From DASQZT01 sp963728965 (GTDB lineage: Bacteria > Acidobacteriota > Terriglobia > Bryobacterales > Bryobacteraceae): a stretch of DNA of 64,000 bases. The notes beneath the pieces were generated by a model. It was not told the origin of the DNA. It did no database searches and saw only the letters and a program-made list of their open reading frames with translations. The position numbers and the translations under genes are program-made. The stretch spans positions 1-64,000 of the forward strand of contig CAVSMH010000001.1 of the NCBI GenBank assembly GCA_963728965.1, given 5' to 3'. This document shows, piece by piece, positions 58,908 to 64,000 of the stretch; positions within the stretch are counted from its first letter, which is position 1, and each line of letters begins with the position of its first letter.

Positions 58908-60164
58908 CTACTGCGCGGGCACCGGTCTGTCGAGCCGTTTTGGGGGCGGAAGGTCGAGGGGCGGGATGCCGCCGACCGGCCTGGCGGCGCGGGCGGGGAG
59001 TTTTCCGAGATAGGTGTTGACCTCGCGCGGATTGTCGTCGGCGGACAGATGGAGGGTGAGGCTCACGTCCACGCGTTCCTCCTGGCGGCCGTAGGTGAAC
59101 GAGCCGGACTGCAGTTGGGTGGCGTCGAGATCGACCGAATGGGCGGCGGCGCCTTCGCGAATCAGCAGGGTCGCGCCGGGAGCGGCGCGCACGGCCGGCG
59201 AGGTGCGGTCCCAGAGGATCCACAACTGTCCCTCGGTATCGATCGTGCGCAGGCCCAACACGGGAGCGACGGGGAGGGCCGGCGGGGGTTTTCGCGGCAT
59301 GGGCCGGGCCCAGGAAACGCCGGTGCTCAGCCAGAGATCGCGGGTTTGAAACGCCAGCGCGCCGAAGCCCACGCCGGCCAGAATCGACAACGGTACACCG
59401 AGCCAGCGGTACGAGCGCGGCGGGGCGATCTGGGTGAACTTCGGTAGGGGCAGTTCCGCGGGTGCGGGTTGGTCGGGCGATGCCGGCAGGGCCACCGGCG
59501 GCGGGGGTGCGGGCAACGGCACGGTGGTGGTGGCGAGGGTGGCCAGGGAGGAGGCGGCGGCCGGCTCGCGGTGGGGCGCTTCGACCACCGCCGAATGTAC
59601 CGGCGCCGGTTCGGGAACGGAGCGCCGGCCGAGGGGTTCCAGCACGAACTCGCCGTAACTGGCATCGGCACGGATGCGGCCGTCCGCCTCGCGAAAGAAG
59701 AAGCCCGCGCGCATGGGTTGAAAGCTGTGGGGCTTGAGCACCAGCCCCACCTGCCAGGGTTCCGGGAAGTATTGGGTAAAGACGGCGAGATCGGTATCCG
59801 ACAGGAAGATCTCGCTGCGGGTATGGGAGTGCCACCAGCCTACCGGGAGCAGGCCGTCGGGATGGCGGTAGGCCGCGGCCAACATCGCGGCGAGCCGGCC
59901 GTAGTCGTTGGGGGAGAGGGTGAAGGAGGGACCGGTGAGATGCTCGCACTCGAGCAAGGCCTGGCGATGGACGACGACGCGTCCGGCCTCGGACGTTCCC
60001 AGCAGAATACCGCCGATTTCAGCGCCGCCGCGCGGAATGGAAAAGAAGGCATCCGTCACGGCGAGGCGGATGTCGTCGAGCACTTCCGGCGAGCAGGCGA
60101 TGAGGAATGGACACTGCGGAACACTCCATCCGCGCCACGGGCTCGCGGCGTTGTCCTGGTTCAT
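58908..60164 (-). CDS. JAMM (Mov34/MPN) metalloprotease-domain membrane protein
   Basis: 418 residues. The N-terminal JAMM domain has Glu49 in 'GGAEIGGILLG' and the zinc motif 'WHSHTRSEIFLSDTD' (His112, His114, Ser122, Asp125), complete for an isopeptidase/deubiquitinase-type zinc protease. A Pro/Ala-rich linker, one membrane helix near 250-275 ('SILAGVGFGALAFQ') and an extracytoplasmic beta domain follow. Ubiquitin-like substrates are not obvious nearby. It is codirectional with the ankyrin gene. Confidence 0.85.
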   Translation of the reverse strand: MNQDNAASPWRGWSVPQCPFLIACSPEVLDDIRLAVTDAFFSIPRGGAEIGGILLGTSEAGRVVVHRQALLECEHLTGPSFTLSPNDYGRLAAMLAAAYRHPDGLLPVGWWHSHTRSEIFLSDTDLAVFTQYFPEPWQVGLVLKPHSFQPMRAGFFFREADGRIRADASYGEFVLEPLGRRSVPEPAPVHSAVVEAPHREPAAASSLATLATTTVPLPAPPPPVALPASPDQPAPAELPLPKFTQIAPPRSYRWLGVPLSILAGVGFGALAFQTRDLWLSTGVSWARPMPRKPPPALPVAPVLGLRTIDTEGQLWILWDRTSPAVRAAPGATLLIREGAAAHSVDLDATQLQSGSFTYGRQEERVDVSLTLHLSADDNPREVNTYLGKLPARAARPVGGIPPLDLPPPKRLDRPVPAQ

Positions 60165-60228
60165 TCGGTCCGTTTCCGAACATTGATTGTAGCCGGTTGC
60201 CGGGCAGCCTCGCAGCTATAATATAGTC

Positions 60229-60825
60229 GTGCCGAAGACCAAAGAACTCGAGTTGCGGCTGCACCGGACGGAGCAGCAGTTGCGGCTTTTCCAGAAGATC
60301 AGCCGGTTCATGGTTCGGGACATGAGCCTCCAGGAAATTCTGGCGGGGGTAGTTCGCCTGGTAGTGGAGTTTACGGAGTGCGACGCCTGCCTGATCTACC
60401 TGCTGGACGGAGACGAGCTGGTGTTGTGCGCCTCCAACACACCGCATCCCTCGGTGATCGGGAAGCTGCGGCTGCGGTGGAGCGAAGGGCTGACCGGCTG
60501 GGTGGCGCGCGAACGGCGGATGATCGCGATCGCGCGGGAGGCATACAAAGACCAGCGGTTCAAGGCATTCGGAGAGCTGGAAGAGGACACCTTCGAAGCC
60601 TTCCTGTCGGCGCCGCTGATTGCGCGCAATCGGGTGGTGGGGGTGATCAACGTCCAGCACCGGGTACCGCACCAGCATACCGGGAGCGAAATGGAAGTGC
60701 TGACGACGGTGGGCGAGCAGATCGGTTGTGTGCTGCTGGTGGCCCGCATGTCGCCCGCGGCGCTGGAAGCGGCGAACCATGTGGAGACGGTGCTTTCCTC
60801 GGGCCCGGTGCCGATGAAACAATAA
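60229..60825 (+). CDS. GAF-domain protein
   Basis: 198 residues from a GTG start. An N-terminal coiled coil ('KTKELELRLHRTEQQLRLFQ') is followed by a GAF domain with 'GLTGWVARERRMIAIAREAY' and 'FLSAPLIARNRVVGVINVQH'. No output domain is attached, so it may signal through a partner or bind a small ligand. It is divergent from the JAMM gene and seven bases upstream of the BNR-repeat gene. Confidence 0.82.
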   Translation: MPKTKELELRLHRTEQQLRLFQKISRFMVRDMSLQEILAGVVRLVVEFTECDACLIYLLDGDELVLCASNTPHPSVIGKLRLRWSEGLTGWVARERRMIAIAREAYKDQRFKAFGELEEDTFEAFLSAPLIARNRVVGVINVQHRVPHQHTGSEMEVLTTVGEQIGCVLLVARMSPAALEAANHVETVLSSGPVPMKQ

Positions 60826-60832
60826 GACCAGA

Positions 60833-61951
60833 GTGACCTCCCGAATTCTTTGGCAGAGCGTTGCCGCGTTGGCCGTTGCCGGGCTGCTGGTTCCGGCGTG
60901 GGGCGCGCGCTGGCAGATGCAGTATTTCTACGACAAGAACAAGTCGTCCTTCGCGATCGCGGATTTGTGTTTTGCGTCGGCGAGCCGCGGTGTAGCGGTG
61001 GGTGTGATTGTGGAAGGGAGGAGACGCCGGCCCACGTCGGTGGTGACCGCCGACGGGGGCGCTCACTGGCAGACGGTGGAGTTGAAGGAAGCACCGGTCT
61101 CGCTGTTCTTCCTGAAGGAGAACCTGGGGTGGATGGTGACGGCCAAGGGGCTGTGGCAGACGACGGAGGCAGGCAAGAGCTGGCGAAAGATCAAGGGCCT
61201 GCCGAAGGGGATGCTGCGGGTGAATTTCCGCGACGAGCAGAACGGCATCGCGGTGGGCACGAAGAAGCGGGTGCTGGCCACCCACGACGGGGGGGCGCAT
61301 TGGGAGCCGGTGGCGGCGGCCGCGGAACCGCCCGGCATGGACAAGTACAGCGCCTATAGCTGGGTGGCGTTCGCCAACGCGCGGTATGGATTGATCAGCG
61401 GATGGAACGCGCCGCCGCGAGCCTTCCCGCTGCAGTTTCCGGATTGGATGGATCCGGAAGGCGCGGTAAGCCGGCGCGAGACGCCCCATCTTTCGTACCA
61501 ACTGGTGACGGCCGATGGGGGGAAGACGTGGAAGGCCAACTCGGCTTCGCTGCTGGGCGACATCACGAAAGTCCGCTTCAATCCGAGCGGGGTCGGGCTG
61601 GGGCTGGTGGAGCACACCAATTCGTTCCGCTATCCGAGCGAGGTGTATCGCATCGACTGGACCACGGGCAAGAGCGCGACGATTTACCGGGACCGCAAGT
61701 TCGACATCAGCGACATCTGGCTGACGCCGGACGGGACGGCATGGCTGGCGGGCGTGGTGGTGACGGGGCAGCTACGGAACGTGGTGCCGGGGCGGGTGCA
61801 GGTGCTGCAGTGCCGATCGAAGGATTATTCGTTGTGGACGGCGATGGAGGTGGACTATCGGGCGGAGGCGAACCAGGTGGTATTCTCCGGGGCAGACCAG
61901 AACCTGTGGCTGGCGACCGATAACGGGATGATCTTGAAGCTGGTGCCGTAG
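60833..61951 (+). CDS. Secreted BNR/YCF48-like repeat protein
   Basis: 372 residues. A signal peptide (ends near 'PAWGARW') precedes several Asp-box repeats such as 'VVTADGGAHWQTVEL', 'LWQTTEAGKSWRKIKGL', 'LATHDGGAHWEPV' and 'LVTADGGKTWKANS'. This is the beta-propeller of YCF48/BNR-type proteins. It is likely periplasmic or outer-membrane associated; no catalytic residues are recognised. A GTG start follows the GAF gene by seven bases. Confidence 0.85.
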   Translation: MTSRILWQSVAALAVAGLLVPAWGARWQMQYFYDKNKSSFAIADLCFASASRGVAVGVIVEGRRRRPTSVVTADGGAHWQTVELKEAPVSLFFLKENLGWMVTAKGLWQTTEAGKSWRKIKGLPKGMLRVNFRDEQNGIAVGTKKRVLATHDGGAHWEPVAAAAEPPGMDKYSAYSWVAFANARYGLISGWNAPPRAFPLQFPDWMDPEGAVSRRETPHLSYQLVTADGGKTWKANSASLLGDITKVRFNPSGVGLGLVEHTNSFRYPSEVYRIDWTTGKSATIYRDRKFDISDIWLTPDGTAWLAGVVVTGQLRNVVPGRVQVLQCRSKDYSLWTAMEVDYRAEANQVVFSGADQNLWLATDNGMILKLVP

Positions 61952-62156
61952 GCCGCGGGGGGAAAGCGATGCTGGGGGGCGAAATCGCTGCAAGCCATTG
62001 CATTCACGGGACCGAAAAAAAGCGGCGAGGCGGAGACTCGAGGTGGGCTAGCGGCAATGCGGTTCGATCGGCTTTCTGAGCATCCTGCACACTGGCACCG
62101 CGGATGCCGCCTCTACGCGACGCGAAGTTCGGCGGCGCCTCGCGTAGTCGTAGGTC
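61952..62156. other. Convergent intergenic region with an eight-base hairpin
   Basis: Contains CTACGCGA (62113-62120) and TCGCGTAG (62140-62147) as perfect arms separated by 19 bases, without a T run. This could weakly terminate both converging transcripts. Nothing else was seen. Confidence 0.35.
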
Positions 62157-64000
62157 CTAGGGCTGAATGGTCAGGTACACTGTCGGTGCGCTCAGCACCG
62201 CCCCGAAGTCCAGCCGGATCGGCCGGTCGCCGGAAGGCGTGTCGGGCGGTACCGCAATTCGTACCTGATAGAGACCGGGGGCAACCAGCGCGGCAACGTT
62301 CGGAGCGATGGCAGCATTGCCCAGTAACACCCGGAAAGAAGCCGCGACGGCATAGGAGCCAGTAAAATCGGTGTCGGTCGGAAATGCGGGGGTCGTCGGC
62401 CCTAGTCCGATCGCGTATAGATCGATGGTCTCCCCGGGTCGCACCGGGCGCACGATCCTGGGATCGTCGGCCGGATTTCCGAGCAGATCTCCGCTCGCGG
62501 GATCAACCGCGGTTGCGTAATATCCGCGCGCAGTCGGTATGGAGTAGATGGCAGGGAGGTATTCGAAGGAGCTGACTGTCACCGGGGCCGTGAACTGATT
62601 GGACCCGTTCGAAACCATGATCGGGACCGCTCCCTGATGCACACCTGCGGGGACGAGAGCGTCAATCAGGGTTGGACTGACATAGGACAACGGCGCTCGC
62701 AGACCGTCGATCAACACGGTGACTCCGCCCAGTGTGGTGGGCAAGGCGGCGTTGGGCTGCGGCTGCCATTGCTGGGTAACCGCGGACAGAGCCGACCCAT
62801 AGATCGAGATCCAAGCGCCGGGAGCGATACCGGGCGTGAACGTCCACGGATCGACAATTCCCGACGGGGCGATCGTAGGCGCGGAAATTCCAGGTTGACT
62901 CACAAAGATGCGCTGTCCGGCTGCCCAAACCAACCCTGAACGCGACTCAGCGGATAGGTTGGCATCCACCGAAATGGATACCGGTCCCGAGCCGGCTCCA
63001 GATCCCGGCTGCACATGGATCCACTGGTAATCACTAGTGGCCGACCATGAGCATTGGGGCGGCGCAGTCACAATGGCGCTGACGGTGCCAGGAAGCGCAC
63101 TGAAGCCGGAAGCAGGCCTTGCGACCGAGTATTGGCAGGCGGTCGGTGCAATCGAGAGAATCGCCGACGGGACGGAGGAATCCGTAAATAGCGGGATGGA
63201 TGCGCCAATACCCGACTCCCGAGTCGGGGCGAAAGACAGATCGGCGAACGCGGTGCCTTGTGCGGTAAGTCCAGCCGCCGAACTGTATGCGGCCCACAAG
63301 CCGAAGGTGAGCGTCTCGATCGCTACGGGGTCGGTGTTAACGACCTCCCAAAGGGCCGTCGCGGTGCCATTCACGACCGGCAGCTCCGCCAGCGGGATAG
63401 CTCCGTAGCTGAGGTTCGCCGTCGCGCGAGCGGCCGGGACCGCGCCATTGACCCACGGATCGGTCTCGCCGGTCACCAGCACCGCCGGCGGCGACAATGT
63501 GTTTTCGGGCAAGCTGACGGTTGATGCGAACAGCTTCACGCCGGCGGGAAGATTGCGAATCACGGCCTTCAGGCGGGTGCCGAAGTCCGCCAATCCTGGA
63601 TAGTTTCCCTGAAAGCTGCCCGCCGCTTTGAAGATCAGCCCCGACTCGGAGTTGTAAGTCTCGCCAGGAGCCGTCTGCCTGTCGCCGGCAGTGGTGCGGG
63701 ATCTAAATGCAGCCGGAAAATTCTCCGTAAACTGGAAAACCGCAATCGGCGTCAGTCCCTGGCTGACTGGATCGATGAATGTTCCTCCGGCATTGGTGAG
63801 CGGTCCGGTGTTCGCGGGATTCCGTATCGCCGTCTGCAAGCCCGACTGGAAGAACCCATTGATCTGAACCGGATTGGCGACAGGCACAGAGACGCTCCCG
63901 GAGATTTCCAAGCTGGAAGCAACCAGGGTGCTTCCTTGGCTGCAACAGAGGCTGGCGACGTTGGCCCGTAGATTCGTGATCCGAAACACTCGCTGAATGC
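62157..64000 (-). CDS. Secreted Solibacter-type protein with BACON-like and TIGR03437-type C-terminal domains, 5' end missing
   Basis: At least 614 residues, open to the right edge (the frame reads IQRVFRITNLRANVASLCCS and continues beyond the window). A beta-rich N-terminal part is followed near residue 290 by a BACON-like stretch ('VARPASGFSALPGTVSAIVT', 'CSWSATSDYQWIHVQPG') and then the C-terminal domain known from Solibacter ('WISIYGSALSAVTQQWQP', 'APVTVSSFEYLPAIYS', 'GETIDLYAIGLGPTTP', ending 'RPIRLDFGAVLSAPTVYLTI'). These proteins are probably exported and surface-located. It is the strongest taxonomic marker in the window. Confidence 0.85.
   Translation of the reverse strand, partial: IQRVFRITNLRANVASLCCSQGSTLVASSLEISGSVSVPVANPVQINGFFQSGLQTAIRNPANTGPLTNAGGTFIDPVSQGLTPIAVFQFTENFPAAFRSRTTAGDRQTAPGETYNSESGLIFKAAGSFQGNYPGLADFGTRLKAVIRNLPAGVKLFASTVSLPENTLSPPAVLVTGETDPWVNGAVPAARATANLSYGAIPLAELPVVNGTATALWEVVNTDPVAIETLTFGLWAAYSSAAGLTAQGTAFADLSFAPTRESGIGASIPLFTDSSVPSAILSIAPTACQYSVARPASGFSALPGTVSAIVTAPPQCSWSATSDYQWIHVQPGSGAGSGPVSISVDANLSAESRSGLVWAAGQRIFVSQPGISAPTIAPSGIVDPWTFTPGIAPGAWISIYGSALSAVTQQWQPQPNAALPTTLGGVTVLIDGLRAPLSYVSPTLIDALVPAGVHQGAVPIMVSNGSNQFTAPVTVSSFEYLPAIYSIPTARGYYATAVDPASGDLLGNPADDPRIVRPVRPGETIDLYAIGLGPTTPAFPTDTDFTGSYAVAASFRVLLGNAAIAPNVAALVAPGLYQVRIAVPPDTPSGDRPIRLDFGAVLSAPTVYLTIQP

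Overview
The window looks like the chromosome of an Acidobacteriota member of the Solibacterales/Bryobacterales type. The evidence is the right-hand third: GC-rich, tightly packed genes including a secreted protein with the C-terminal domain known mainly from Solibacter (the TIGR03437 type), a giant propeller/Y_Y_Y hybrid sensor kinase, a KdpDE-like two-component pair and beta-ketoadipate enzymes. This placement is inference from gene families; no rRNA gene is present.

Region 1 (1 to about 29.3 kb) is most of a tailed prophage, transcribed almost entirely from the minus strand. Right to left it runs: three accessory or regulatory genes (28854-29264, 27627-28754, 26693-27634); an operator-like hairpin; an excisionase-like HTH protein, a small protein and a sigma-like factor; a recombination module (Cas4/AddB-like nuclease, Sak4-like ATPase, DUF669-like protein, ERCC4 nuclease, RecD-like helicase); a large primase-helicase; small unknown genes; two ParB-domain DNA methyltransferases; then terminase, portal, a fused protease-capsid protein, head-completion genes and the first tail genes. 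The tail, lysis and integrase genes must lie beyond the left edge or be absent. A three-gene cassette at 9.7-10.8 kb is on the plus strand.

Region 2 (29.7 to 45.5 kb) is an accessory, defence-rich stretch. It holds a type I restriction-modification locus (hsdM, hsdS, a DAC-fold-like gene, hsdR), a mobile unit (DUF2924 protein, large serine recombinase, small HTH protein), and an intact three-gene operon (small winged-helix-like protein, SMC-type ATPase with an internal zinc ribbon, PD-(D/E)XK nuclease protein). The last resembles ABC-three-component or Lamassu-like defence systems and is the best candidate for a little-described system. The DAC-like protein inside the restriction locus is second.

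Region 3 (45.5 to 50.2 kb) contains a tRNA-Asn 3' fragment, an intact hybrid sensor kinase and a decayed tyrosine integrase, suggesting the scar of an old integration. Region 4 (50.2 to 64 kb) is ordinary chromosome: a USP-like/APC permease/KdpD-like/KdpE-like operon, pcaB with a pcaD-pcaC fusion, and genes for an ankyrin protein, a JAMM-domain membrane protein, a GAF protein, a BNR-repeat protein and the truncated TIGR03437 protein.

A striking property of the whole window is that many phage genes, hsdM, hsdR and the recombinase are interrupted by single-base frameshifts while their conserved motifs survive. The three-gene defence operon, hsdS, the DAC-like gene and everything right of 46 kb, apart from the integrase remnant, read cleanly. 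Either the left part carries assembly indels or these genes are very young pseudogenes; reads would be needed to decide.
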